DNA from: Allotamlana fucoidanivorans
GTDB taxonomy: Bacteria > Bacteroidota > Bacteroidia > Flavobacteriales > Flavobacteriaceae
DNA length: 64,000 bases
Direction of reading: 5' to 3'
Assembly: GCF_045788535.1 (NCBI RefSeq)
Contig: NZ_CP074074.1
Coordinates: forward strand, 1,178,001 to 1,242,000
The stretch's first letter is position 1. Each line of letters begins with the position of its first letter. The translations under genes were made by a program, and so were the position numbers. The notes under the pieces were generated by a model that worked only from the letters and a program-made list of their open reading frames with translations, was not told the origin of the DNA and searched no databases. This document shows positions 34,778-43,265 of this stretch, piece by piece.

Positions 34778-35716
34778 TTAAACCCTAGTATTTTCTCGTG
34801 GGTTGTCTACTTTATCTTTTCTAAACTTACGTTTCTTTTCTGCTGTTTTACCATCAGCGGTTTTAAGATATTGAATATAACCCCTACCTAAAAACCTATA
34901 AACTGTTTTTGATGATGGGTGGAACAGCTCTATTGTTTCATCATCTATAACGGTGAGTTCAAAGTATTCATTGCCCATGAAATCATAATCTAATGTTAAA
35001 GTTTTTAAATAGAAATCATTGTCTACATCGCCAACACCATAAACCCCTGTATAGTCCCAGAAAATATAGTTTGGGTTTAGCCCTAACTCATCTTTAGAGC
35101 TTCTAAACGTAGTATCGTTTCCACCTGCTAAAAACTGTAAGTAGTTTTCGTGGTCAAACTCATTAATAGCACCATATTCACTGGTAAACGTTTTTTCCCA
35201 GGCTTCATATTCTTGTAAGAAGTAATGTATGTTGTCATAGAATACGAAGTCGTAATCAAAATTCTTACGTTGATAGCCTTTTAAAAAGTATGATGTGTCT
35301 AGCCTAGGATTATATAGCTCTATGGTATTTGCATTTATTTGATAAACATCAAAGGTTTCAAAGCCGTCTAAATCGTGTGATACGTCCAAAATCATGTTAT
35401 AAGCATTATAAGCGCCAACGTCAATTCCAAACCCATCACCAGTATAACCTAATCCAACAATATTGTTATTAGCATAAAGCACACCTTGTATAAATGATAT
35501 GGTAAAGGCTTTTTGTAAAAATGGGACTTCGCCATAACCTTTGGTAGCATTAATATCCACATACCATAATTCATAACTGTTTAATAATTCATTAATCGTT
35601 ATGGGTCTTTCAACGGGTGGTTCAACAATGATGGTGTCAACCAGGGTTTCTGTGTAGCAAGAAGTAAATAAAGTGGCAGAAAGGGCAAAAATAAAAAGTA
35701 ATTTTATAGTCTTCAT
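34778..35716 (-). CDS. Conserved flavobacterial lipoprotein, unknown function
   Basis: 312 residues. The lipoprotein signal ends LFTSCYT (Cys20). The mature part contains two similar copies of a beta-rich unit, seen in ...TIELYNPRLDTSYFLKGY and ...TIELFHPSSKTVYRFLGRGY (near residues 135-155 and 262-280). The C-terminus is strongly basic (EKKRKFRKDK). Databases tend to give similar proteins misleading enzyme names; I see no catalytic motif. Confidence 0.75.
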   Translation of the reverse strand: MKTIKLLFIFALSATLFTSCYTETLVDTIIVEPPVERPITINELLNSYELWYVDINATKGYGEVPFLQKAFTISFIQGVLYANNNIVGLGYTGDGFGIDVGAYNAYNMILDVSHDLDGFETFDVYQINANTIELYNPRLDTSYFLKGYQRKNFDYDFVFYDNIHYFLQEYEAWEKTFTSEYGAINEFDHENYLQFLAGGNDTTFRSSKDELGLNPNYIFWDYTGVYGVGDVDNDFYLKTLTLDYDFMGNEYFELTVIDDETIELFHPSSKTVYRFLGRGYIQYLKTADGKTAEKKRKFRKDKVDNPRENTRV

Positions 35717-35817
35717 AAGGCATTCGATTTTGGGTTTCTGTTAATCCGGTTTCAAAACGCGTGCCAAAAAAGAAAACCCTTATTTAGCTGGAAGGCTTTT
35801 TTACTCAAAATTTTATG

Positions 35818-35825
35818 TATTTTTG
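35818..35825 (+). promoter_or_regulatory. Candidate -7 element of gpsA
   Basis: TATTTTTG matches TAnnTTTG. Transcription would start near 35830, which favours the ATG at 35849 over the one at 35834. Confidence 0.45.
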
Positions 35826-35848
35826 AATCGTAAATGGATTTGTTTTTT

Positions 35849-36850
35849 ATGGAAAAGCCTTTAAAATATGCGGTTTTTGGAGCAGGAAGTTGGGCTACAG
35901 CTATTGTAAAAATGCTTTGTGAAAATTTAGATGAAGTTGGTTGGTATATGCGCAGTATTTATACCAAAGAGCATTTACTAAAAGAGCAACATAACCCTAA
36001 TTATTTAAGCTCGGTAGAGTTTCATTTAGAGCAATTGAAGTTAAGTAATGATATTAATGAAATTGCCGCGTATGCAGATGTTTTAGTTTTTGTAATTCCA
36101 TCAGCATTTATTCATGGTGAGTTGGAAAAGCTTCATATAGACATATCAGATAAAATTATTGTATCGGCTGTAAAAGGTATTATGCCAGAAAGCGGTTTGC
36201 TTGTGGGAGAACATTTTCATGAGTATTATAAGGTACCTTATGATAATATAGCGGTAATTGCTGGACCGTGTCATGCAGAAGAGGTGGCGCTTGAACGTTT
36301 GTCTTATCTCACCATTTCATGTTCAGATGAAAAAAAAGCAAAGACCATTGCCAATCAATTTAAAAGCGATTATATAAAAACAAAGGTAAGTGATGATGTT
36401 ATTGGGGTGGAATATGCTGTTATGTTAAAAAACATCTATGCTATTGCCGCAGGAATTGCTCACGGTCTTGGGTATGGCGATAATTTTCAAAGTGTACTGA
36501 TGAGCAATTCTATTCGTGAAATGAAGCGCTTTATAAAGAAGGTGCATAAAATGAAACGGAATATTAATAATTCAGCGTATTTAGGTGATTTACTAGTAAC
36601 AGGGTATTCGGTGTTTTCAAGAAACCGCATGTTTGGTAATATGATTGGGAAAGGTTATACCGTAAAATCTGCACAAATGGAAATGAATATGGTAGCCGAA
36701 GGGTATTATGCTACAAAAAGTGCATATTTACTCAATCAAAAAAATACTAGAAAAACCAGTATGCCTATTATTAATGCGGTTTATGAGGTGTTGTATGAAA
36801 ACAAAAACCCTAAAAAAGTATTTAAAAAACTGACGGATAGGTTAGATTAG
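35849..36850 (+). CDS. gpsA: NAD(P)-dependent glycerol-3-phosphate dehydrogenase
   Basis: 333 residues. The nucleotide-binding motif is FGAGSWATAIVKML near residue 9, and the catalytic region includes GPCHAEEVA and EYAVMLKNIYAIAAGIAHGLGYGDN. It makes sn-glycerol-3-phosphate for phospholipids from dihydroxyacetone phosphate. The start at 35849 is chosen over 35834 because the -7 element lies so close upstream and the Rossmann motif then sits at its normal place. Confidence 0.95.
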   Translation: MEKPLKYAVFGAGSWATAIVKMLCENLDEVGWYMRSIYTKEHLLKEQHNPNYLSSVEFHLEQLKLSNDINEIAAYADVLVFVIPSAFIHGELEKLHIDISDKIIVSAVKGIMPESGLLVGEHFHEYYKVPYDNIAVIAGPCHAEEVALERLSYLTISCSDEKKAKTIANQFKSDYIKTKVSDDVIGVEYAVMLKNIYAIAAGIAHGLGYGDNFQSVLMSNSIREMKRFIKKVHKMKRNINNSAYLGDLLVTGYSVFSRNRMFGNMIGKGYTVKSAQMEMNMVAEGYYATKSAYLLNQKNTRKTSMPIINAVYEVLYENKNPKKVFKKLTDRLD

Positions 36851-36886
36851 TTCTTAAGTGGTTTTTGTCTGTTAGAAGCGTTTTTA

Positions 36887-37282
36887 TTACTTCACTAAAA
36901 CCCCTCTGCTTTGCATTAAAGGTATGGGTTGTAAAGCCTTTAAATTGATAGTATTTTTTCTAAACAAGAAGGTTTTGTCAAACATAGTATTGCCTTCAAA
37001 AAAGGAGACTTTAAAGGTGTTGTTTAAGGCAAAAAGATCTTCTTGTATTAATTCGATTTTAGCATAACTTTTTTTAGGTAACACATCAATCTTTTTTCTA
37101 AAAACAGAGGTAGTTTTGCTTTCAGAATAGCCGCTGGTAACAATTAAAACCATGTCTAAATCAATAGCTTTATCATTGATGATATACGCATTCCAATCCT
37201 GTGTTTTATATATATCGTTGTACTCATTAACAACCGCTATATACACACCTTCAACCTTTGGAATTTCAATATCTTTTTTCAT
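36887..37282 (-). CDS. Conserved Bacteroidota protein of unknown function
   Basis: 131 residues, soluble, mainly beta strand, without signal peptide. It begins KKDIEIPKVEGVYIAVV and includes the segment WNAYIINDKA. Homologues occur close to pheS in related genomes and are sometimes mislabelled as a phenylalanyl-tRNA synthetase subunit (from memory); no synthetase motif is present. It has its own TACTTTTG -7 element. Confidence 0.75.
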   Translation of the reverse strand: MKKDIEIPKVEGVYIAVVNEYNDIYKTQDWNAYIINDKAIDLDMVLIVTSGYSESKTTSVFRKKIDVLPKKSYAKIELIQEDLFALNNTFKVSFFEGNTMFDKTFLFRKNTINLKALQPIPLMQSRGVLVK

Positions 37283-37303
37283 GTTTCTTATTTACTGAGA
37301 GCA

Positions 37304-37311
37304 CAAAAGTA
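37304..37311 (-). promoter_or_regulatory. Candidate -7 element of the 36887-37282 gene
   Basis: On the minus strand this reads TACTTTTG, 21 bases before the start codon. Confidence 0.45.
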
Positions 37312-37364
37312 TGAAAGAAATTAACATGCTCGTGTGCTAATAATGTACGGATTATAAAATGATA

Positions 37365-38180
37365 TTAATTAAAAGGTAAAGCAGGCTCATTAGAATGAAA
37401 TTGAGGTATATGCTTTTTGTCTTTAATTTCTTGTTCAAGAATAGGTAAAATGGTCTCAAAAGCCTGTTCAAGATATTGAATAGAAAACAAAGAAAATTTC
37501 ATAAAAATAAGTTGAGAGTTTAATATGCTTTCAAACTCAGGGTTATTTAATAAATCTTCAGGATTCCTTGTAAATCGGGAAGACTCCGATGTCCAATCAA
37601 TTTCCAATTGATTTAGCGCATTAGTCATATTTTTGGTTTGATAGTATTTTCCTAAGAAGGGTAAGTAATAATTATGCATGTCAGATCTATAGGAATCGTC
37701 TTCCATAGCAACAAAACCTATTGCTGTTGGAAGATATACCAATAAATGTTTCAAACTATCATTCTGTATTAAATTTAATTTATCAGATTCCAATACATTG
37801 GTTAAAACTCCGGTATGCGATACAAATTTCCATCCTGAGATAAAAGCTGTTCCTAATAAACTATCTAAATTATGAGTTTTGTAGTTGGAATTATTGGTAC
37901 ATTCATTCATAAGTACCTTCATAGAGAGAAGTGCGCCTTCTTTGTTCTTTTTTATATATTTTAAAAAAGCAAGATTACTTTTCAGCTCGGTTCTTAAATT
38001 TATAAGGACCTTTTGTTCTTCTTTACGTTCTTGAAGCTTGCCATTCCAGGAGTTAATTTGTAACGCTATAAGAATACCCACTACCACTAAAACAATTTCA
38101 CCAATGGCGTAGACCAAGTACTTTTTTAAAAGCCTCTTTTTTAGTAATCTTTTGCGAATACGTCTTAAGAATTTTATCAT
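37365..38180 (-). CDS. DUF6090 family membrane-anchored protein
   Basis: 271 residues. A very basic N-terminus (RRIRKRLLKKRLLKKYLV) leads into one membrane helix with the family hallmark YAIGEIVLVVVGILIALQIN-SWN. The rest is a soluble helical domain, probably periplasmic. The family is common in marine Flavobacteriia, often in several copies, and its function is unknown. It is the next gene downstream of pheS. Confidence 0.88.
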   Translation of the reverse strand: MIKFLRRIRKRLLKKRLLKKYLVYAIGEIVLVVVGILIALQINSWNGKLQERKEEQKVLINLRTELKSNLAFLKYIKKNKEGALLSMKVLMNECTNNSNYKTHNLDSLLGTAFISGWKFVSHTGVLTNVLESDKLNLIQNDSLKHLLVYLPTAIGFVAMEDDSYRSDMHNYYLPFLGKYYQTKNMTNALNQLEIDWTSESSRFTRNPEDLLNNPEFESILNSQLIFMKFSLFSIQYLEQAFETILPILEQEIKDKKHIPQFHSNEPALPFN

Positions 38181-38262
38181 AACATTGTAGCAAAATGCAA
38201 ATTTTAGAGCCCAATAAAAATAATGGGCTTGTGCTACAACAATTTAAGAAAAAATAATAGAC

Positions 38263-39282
38263 TTATAAAGCTGCCTTAAACTGTTCTAAAAAGCGTACAT
38301 CATTTTCGCTTAACAACCTAATATCTCCAATTTGATGTAAAAGCATAGCAATACGGTCAATACCAACACCAAAAGCAAAGCCAGAGTAGTCTTTTGTGTC
38401 AATATTACAATTCTCAAGAACATTAGGATCTACCATGCCGCAGCCTCCAATTTCTAACCAACCAGTGCCTTTAGTGATTTTATAATCGGTTTCTGTTTCT
38501 AAGCCCCAATACACATCAATTTCAGCACTTGGTTCTGTAAACGGAAAGTATGATGGGCGTAAGCGTATTTTACTTTTGCCAAACATTTCGGTAGTAAAGT
38601 GTTGCAGGGTTTGTTTTAAATCTGCAAAACTTACATCTTTATCAATGTACAAGCCTTCTATCTGATGGAAAAAACAGTGCGAACGGGCTGAAATAGCCTC
38701 ATTTCTGTAAACTCTACCTGGTGAAATGGTTCTAATAGGAGGTTTGTTGTTTTCCATATAGCGTACTTGAACAGAACTGGTATGCGTACGCAGTAAAATA
38801 TCAGGATTGGTTTGAATAAAAAAGGTATCCTGCATATCACGTGCTGGGTGGTATTCTGGTAAATTTAAAGCAGTAAAGTTATGCCAGTCATCTTCAATTT
38901 CTGGCCCTTCACTCACATTAAAACCAATACGTGAAAATATATCTATAATTTGATTTTTTACAATAGAGATAGGATGACGTGCGCCAATGGTAACAGGAGC
39001 TCCTGGACGTGATAAATCACCGTAAATGCCTGTAACTTCTTCCTTGCTTTCTAACTCTTCTTTTAAGGCGTTTACTTTATCTTCAGCTGTTTTTTTTAGC
39101 TTATTTATGGTTTGACCAAATTCTTTCTTTTGGTCATTTGCTATGTTTTTAAATTCAGCAAAATAGTCATTTAATAAGCCTTTTTTACCTAAGTACTTAA
39201 TACGAAAGGCTTCAACTTCTTCTTTTGATTGGGCTTTAAATGCTTCAGCTTCAGCTATAAGTTCTTTTATCTTGTCTATCAT
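38263..39282 (-). CDS. pheS: Phenylalanyl-tRNA synthetase alpha subunit
   Basis: 339 residues. An N-terminal coiled coil (about 1-85) is followed by the class II catalytic core: motif 1 region HPISIVKNQIIDIFSRIGF, motif 2 TSSVQVRYM and GRVYRNEAISARSH, motif 3 GFAFGVGIDRIAMLLH. It works with PheT, not present here, to charge tRNA-Phe. A TAAATTTG -7 element lies 23 bases upstream and a structured repeat just behind that. Confidence 0.97.
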   Translation of the reverse strand: MIDKIKELIAEAEAFKAQSKEEVEAFRIKYLGKKGLLNDYFAEFKNIANDQKKEFGQTINKLKKTAEDKVNALKEELESKEEVTGIYGDLSRPGAPVTIGARHPISIVKNQIIDIFSRIGFNVSEGPEIEDDWHNFTALNLPEYHPARDMQDTFFIQTNPDILLRTHTSSVQVRYMENNKPPIRTISPGRVYRNEAISARSHCFFHQIEGLYIDKDVSFADLKQTLQHFTTEMFGKSKIRLRPSYFPFTEPSAEIDVYWGLETETDYKITKGTGWLEIGGCGMVDPNVLENCNIDTKDYSGFAFGVGIDRIAMLLHQIGDIRLLSENDVRFLEQFKAAL

Positions 39283-39304
39283 AACGTCATTTCAAAAATG
39301 AATG

Positions 39305-39312
39305 CAAATTTA
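39305..39312 (-). promoter_or_regulatory. Candidate -7 element of pheS
   Basis: On the minus strand this reads TAAATTTG, identical to the octamer before trpS. Its upstream side touches the structured repeat at 39331-39413. Confidence 0.5.
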
Positions 39313-39330
39313 CTATTTTTTATGTGAATT

Positions 39331-39413
39331 GCGTTAGGGATTGCAGAGGAAATCCTTTTTGTGAGGTACGAGCAAAACGATTGTAACGAAAAGCCCGACC
39401 CTTGGGGTAACGC
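39331..39413. ncRNA. Structured intergenic repeat resembling the flavo-1 RNA motif
   Basis: An outer stem GCGTTA (39331-39336) pairs exactly with TAACGC (39408-39413). Inside are GGATT/AATCC (39338-39355) and the conserved-looking AAAAGCCCGACCCTTGGGG. I recall similar GGGATTG...AAGCCCGACCC...CGCCC elements scattered between genes in many Flavobacteriia; Rfam flavo-1 is the closest named class I can suggest. The strand of the RNA, if any, is undecided. It lies between the 39424-39780 gene and pheS, both on the minus strand, so it is transcribed at least as a 3' untranslated region or spacer. Confidence 0.55.
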
Positions 39414-39423
39414 CCTCATTAGT

Positions 39424-39780
39424 TTATTGAATATACTCGGTTTCTAAAAAGTAATTAACAATGGCTTCTTTCATTAAAATACTCTGTTCTCCAGCTTTTA
39501 AATGCGGTAAGGTTTCAAGAGGTGTATAGTGCGGCCAGCCATCATCATCAACAAAATCGAGTTCATAATACCCATAAGGCGCCAATAGCTTACAAATGGC
39601 AATATGCATAAGGTCAAGTTTTTGGTCTTTTTTAAATGTTCGGTGTAATTGCCCTAGTTCTTGAACGCCAATAAGGTAAATGATGGCATCAAGATCTAAG
39701 GTATCCCCATCTGAAAATTGTGCAGATAGTTTGGCTACTACAAGTTCCCAACGTGCTTTAAGTTGTTCGTCTCTTGACAT
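39424..39780 (-). CDS. Conserved Bacteroidota hypothetical protein
   Basis: 118 residues, soluble and acidic, helical in the first half (RDEQLKARWELVVAKLSAQF) with a conserved-looking YGYYELDFVDDDGWPHYTP segment. I do not recognise a named domain. It is divergent from cvpA with paired -7 elements in the 73-bp gap. No link to pheS beyond shared strand. Confidence 0.75.
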   Translation of the reverse strand: MSRDEQLKARWELVVAKLSAQFSDGDTLDLDAIIYLIGVQELGQLHRTFKKDQKLDLMHIAICKLLAPYGYYELDFVDDDGWPHYTPLETLPHLKAGEQSILMKEAIVNYFLETEYIQ

Positions 39781-39796
39781 ACTTTTTTTAAAGCTA

Positions 39797-39837
39797 CAAA
39801 GTTAATAAACCATATTGTGACTATTATTTTATATTTG
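39797..39837. promoter_or_regulatory. Divergent promoter pair between 39424-39780 gene and cvpA
   Basis: TAACTTTG on the minus strand (39797-39804) and TATATTTG on the plus strand (39830-39837) each match TAnnTTTG and sit 16 bases before the respective start codons. Confidence 0.5.
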
Positions 39838-39853
39838 CTGAAATTGTTTTTTT

Positions 39854-40387
39854 ATGGGTGTTATTGACATTGTTTTAGGCGCTTTAATTTTATTGGGGCT
39901 GGTAAGAGGTTTTATGAAAGGTCTTTTTGTTGAGGTTGCGGGGGTAGTGGCTCTTATTGCGGGCGTATACGGTGCTATTCATTTTAGTAATTTTGCAGCT
40001 GAATTTTTACATACAGAAACCGAGTGGAGTGAAAAAACAATTAATATGACCGCTTTTGCTATTACATTTGTTATCATCGTTTTGGCTATTGCCTTGGCAG
40101 GAAAGGCATTAACAAAACTGGCTAGTTTTGCGGCATTAGGAATACTGAATAAGTTACTAGGTGGTGTTTTTGGCGGGTTAAAAATAGCACTGATTTTAAG
40201 TGTTGTGTTGAATATTTTTGATAAGATGAATAACACCTTTACCTTTCTTGATGAGGAATCAAAGGCGAATTCAGCGCTTTATGCCCCAGTAAGAGATTTG
40301 GTGCCCGCTATATTTCCAAACCTTTTAACCATTACTGTTGAGAAGAAGCATGATGACGCCGATGAGACTTTAAATAACGAGGCTTAA
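39854..40387 (+). CDS. CvpA family inner-membrane protein
   Basis: 177 residues with four membrane helices (about 3-22, 27-47, 64-88 and 100-122). It shows the family opening VIDIVLGALILLGLVRGFMKG and the glycine-rich LGILNKLLGGVFGGLK segment. CvpA proteins are known from colicin V production and from bile or envelope stress tolerance; the molecular role is unclear. The last third is soluble. Confidence 0.9.
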   Translation: MGVIDIVLGALILLGLVRGFMKGLFVEVAGVVALIAGVYGAIHFSNFAAEFLHTETEWSEKTINMTAFAITFVIIVLAIALAGKALTKLASFAALGILNKLLGGVFGGLKIALILSVVLNIFDKMNNTFTFLDEESKANSALYAPVRDLVPAIFPNLLTITVEKKHDDADETLNNEA

Positions 40388-40400
40388 TCGGTTAGTTATT

Positions 40401-42263
40401 TTAATATACATCTTTTACATTGGCTTTAATCCATTTAAGGCAGCTTTTAAAATCTTTAAAAATATGCTCTCTTGGAATTAAATCTGGAATGATATCAATG
40501 CGTTCCATCATATATTTTGGTTGTTTTAAAAGGTTAACAAACAGCACTTCTATGTGCTTTTTACTGAGCTCCTGAAGCATGTCTTCCATGGCGTACAATC
40601 CAGATTGATCCATATATTGCATTCTACCCAACCTAATAATTACCGTGCTTGCTGTATCTGGAATTTGAGATGTAAGTTGTTGAAAATCACTTGTGGTTCC
40701 AAAAAACAAAGGGCCTTTTAGGTGTTTTATAAACACTTCCTCTTTTAAATTTACAGGAAAGTCACTTTCATCATCCCAAGCTTCTTCTTTTAATGGTTTT
40801 ACACCTGAGCGTTCGGCTGTTAAATCTCCTATTTGTTTCATGAACATTAATGATGCAATAACCAAACCAATACCTACAGCGTAAACCAAGTTCCAGAAAG
40901 TAGAAAGAATTAAAACGGTAAGCATAATTAATACTTCTGAGCTGACTTTTAAAGGACCAAATTTGGTGTCTTTTGGTAAACTAGGAATGGCTTTTAAACC
41001 CTTATAATCCATAACACCAATACCTACAGTAATGAGAATACCCGCCAGAACAGCAGCAGGGATTTTCGATGCTATTGGGCCTAAGCCCAATAAAATAATG
41101 AGAAGCATAATGCCAGCAATCATACCAGAGAGCTTGGTTTTACCTCCAGACGTAATGTTTACTACAGTTCTTATGGTAGCACCTGCACCTGGAATTCCTC
41201 CAAAAATTGCGGCCACACTATTGCCAATGCCTTGTCCTACAAGTTCTTTGTTTGGCTTGTGTTTGGTCTTTGTCATATTATCGGCAACTACACTGGTGAG
41301 CAAGGAGTCTATAGCACCTAAAAGGGCTAGTGTTAAAGCTGTGAAAATGTGAGGTGTTATATTGCCTAATTTAAATGCTGTGATAATTTCAAGATTGGGA
41401 AGGGGTAAGCCGCTTGGTATTTCTTCAATAGGTCTATAATTAAGTCCAAACCCCACAGCAATACCAGACATAACCACCAAAGCCACCAACGTAGAAGGCA
41501 CAGCTTTAGTGATGCGTTTAAATCCATAAATGATAAAAATAGTGCCTAACGCAAGTATGAGCTCTAGCCAATTGATTTGTTTCAATGCACGCGGTAATGC
41601 TTTTATAGCACCTAATGCTCCAGAGGCTTTTTTTGCAGCTAAGGTTTGTGACTCTTTTAAAATATCGGCCTGAGAAATGTCTTGAGCACGATTTATAGTT
41701 TCTTTAAAATTTTCAAGTACTAAAATACCTTCTCCTGCTTCTTCCTTCAAGATGTTTTCAAGAATAGCTTCCTCGGCCAATGGTTTAAATTGTTCAACAA
41801 ATACCTTGTCCTCTTTAGGATAATAACCCAATGATGGTAAAATTTGTGTGAATAAAATAATAACCCCAATGGCGGTCATAAAACCAGAAACGACAGGGTA
41901 GGGAATGTATCTAATATATTTACCTAAACCTAGAATACCTAATGCTATTTGCATAATGCCAGCCAAAAGAAATACGGTTAAAATAGTAGGCAGGGCTTTT
42001 GAAATATCACCATCATTAGTGGCTATAATACCCGCAATAACCACCATGCTTACCGCGGTCATGGGTGCTGTTGGGCCTGAAATTTGCGTATTGGTGCCAC
42101 CAAAAAGAGCCGCAAAAAAACTTATAAAAATGGCACCGTAGAGTCCAGCAGTGGGGCCTAACCCCGATGACACTCCAAAAGCTAATGCCAAAGGTAAAGC
42201 TACTATGCCTGCTGTTATGCCTCCAAAAGCATCTCCTTTTATGTTAGAAAATAAGTTTTTCAA
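40401..42263 (-). CDS. SulP family anion transporter with STAS domain
   Basis: 620 residues. The membrane domain (about 10-480) has the SulP signature near its start (DAFGGITAGIVALPLALAFG) and the central TSGGKTKLSG. The STAS domain follows (about 515-610) with the phospho-site-like loop MQYMDQSGLYAMEDML. SulP proteins carry sulfate, bicarbonate or other anions; the substrate cannot be read here. A charged loop of about 75 residues (about 150-225) is inserted between two membrane helices. It lies downstream of the ArsC-like gene but behind a terminator. Confidence 0.93.
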   Translation of the reverse strand: MKNLFSNIKGDAFGGITAGIVALPLALAFGVSSGLGPTAGLYGAIFISFFAALFGGTNTQISGPTAPMTAVSMVVIAGIIATNDGDISKALPTILTVFLLAGIMQIALGILGLGKYIRYIPYPVVSGFMTAIGVIILFTQILPSLGYYPKEDKVFVEQFKPLAEEAILENILKEEAGEGILVLENFKETINRAQDISQADILKESQTLAAKKASGALGAIKALPRALKQINWLELILALGTIFIIYGFKRITKAVPSTLVALVVMSGIAVGFGLNYRPIEEIPSGLPLPNLEIITAFKLGNITPHIFTALTLALLGAIDSLLTSVVADNMTKTKHKPNKELVGQGIGNSVAAIFGGIPGAGATIRTVVNITSGGKTKLSGMIAGIMLLIILLGLGPIASKIPAAVLAGILITVGIGVMDYKGLKAIPSLPKDTKFGPLKVSSEVLIMLTVLILSTFWNLVYAVGIGLVIASLMFMKQIGDLTAERSGVKPLKEEAWDDESDFPVNLKEEVFIKHLKGPLFFGTTSDFQQLTSQIPDTASTVIIRLGRMQYMDQSGLYAMEDMLQELSKKHIEVLFVNLLKQPKYMMERIDIIPDLIPREHIFKDFKSCLKWIKANVKDVY

Positions 42264-42304
42264 GTCTTGTTCAGTTTTGTATTACAAGTTAATTTTTCTT
42301 TTTC

Positions 42305-42338
42305 AAAAAAAAAAGTCATTACTTATGTATTGACTTTT
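42305..42338 (-). terminator. Terminator after the ArsC-like gene
   Basis: AAAAGTCA (42311-42318) pairs with TGACTTTT (42331-42338), with TAC/GTA also pairing inside. The minus strand continues into a run of T. It separates the ArsC-like gene from the SulP gene. Confidence 0.65.
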
Positions 42339-42392
42339 AGAGCATTTTTGAATTATAAATTCGTGAAAATATAGTACTAGCAAAAAAGAAAG

Positions 42393-42743
42393 TTAACTTA
42401 AGGCCTCTTTGACGCCCTCAATAGTTTTTTTTGAACTTCCTATAAAAATGTTGTCGTTTATAATAATAACAGGTCTGCTTAAAAACGTATAGTGTTCTAG
42501 AATATAGTGTTTATAGTCGCGTTCACTTAAATTCTGATTTTTTAGATCCATTTCTTTGTACAATTTAGCACGTTTACTAAATAACGCTTCATAAGTTCCT
42601 GCGCGTTTTTGCATTTCTTCCAGTTGATCAACCGTTATAGGCTCACTTTTTATGTCTTGAAGTATAAATTCGGAAGAAAGATTAAGGTCTTTTAAAATGC
42701 GAGTACAGGTATTGCAGGTTTTTAAATAATATACTTTTTTCAT
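42393..42743 (-). CDS. ArsC/Spx-like thioredoxin-fold protein
   Basis: 116 residues from the ATG at 42743 (MKKVYYLKTCNTCTR), which starts the thioredoxin fold at its first strand; a start at 42767 is less likely. CNTC near residue 10 matches the N-terminal Cys motif of the ArsC/Spx superfamily, and LSRPVIIINDN is the cis-proline strand. It may be an arsenate reductase or a glutaredoxin-like relative; there are no other arsenic genes nearby, so the role is open. Confidence 0.85.
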   Translation of the reverse strand: MKKVYYLKTCNTCTRILKDLNLSSEFILQDIKSEPITVDQLEEMQKRAGTYEALFSKRAKLYKEMDLKNQNLSERDYKHYILEHYTFLSRPVIIINDNIFIGSSKKTIEGVKEALS

Positions 42744-42800
42744 AGTCTCTTTTGTTTCTAAAAACAAATTAAAAGTATATTTATCAAAAAAATAAACTTT

Positions 42801-43265
42801 ATGGATTTTACATTTCAGGTTTTAAATAATACAAGAGCCATTTTTAGCAAAATTATTGAAAATACATCTTTAGCAGATTTGAATAAAATACCTAAAGGCT
42901 TCAATAATAACATTATTTGGAATATTGGGCATGTTGTCGTGACGGAGCAATTATTGGTTTATAAGTTGTCAGGACTAGAACCTTCGCTATCAGATGACAT
43001 GATTAATAAATATAGAAAGGATTCTAGACCAGAAGAACAGGTAGTGCAAGCTGATGTGGATAGAATTAAAGGACTACTCACCTCAACTTTAAAAAAAACA
43101 GAAGAAGATTATAAGCGAGGTGTTTTTAAAGATTACAATGCCTATACTGTGTCAACTACAGGAAATACATTAACAAATATAGATGAGGCTTTACAGTTTG
43201 TTTTAGTCCATGAAGGCATTCATTATGGGTATATTTTGGCCTTATTAAGAGCCATTAAGAACTAG
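42801..43265 (+). CDS. DinB superfamily protein
   Basis: 154 residues, four-helix bundle of the DinB/YfiT-like superfamily. Metal-ligand histidines are seen in WNIGHVVVTEQLL near residue 46 and in HEGIHYGYI near 138-142. Members include thiol-dependent metalloenzymes, but the substrate here is unknown. Its last 21 bases overlap the end of the convergent DUF3298 gene. Confidence 0.85.
   Translation: MDFTFQVLNNTRAIFSKIIENTSLADLNKIPKGFNNNIIWNIGHVVVTEQLLVYKLSGLEPSLSDDMINKYRKDSRPEEQVVQADVDRIKGLLTSTLKKTEEDYKRGVFKDYNAYTVSTTGNTLTNIDEALQFVLVHEGIHYGYILALLRAIKN

Noticed and set aside
36887..37282. Second phenylalanyl-tRNA synthetase subunit near pheS
   Set aside because: Similar proteins carry this label, but no synthetase motif is present and the length is far too short for PheT.
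41032..41352. Plus-strand open frame inside the SulP gene
   Set aside because: It is the complement of a membrane-protein gene, a usual source of long proline- and isoleucine-rich shadow frames.
43245..43265. 21-bp overlap of the DinB and DUF3298 genes
   Set aside because: The two genes are convergent and both ends are well supported by protein content; small tail overlaps are common and need no special explanation.
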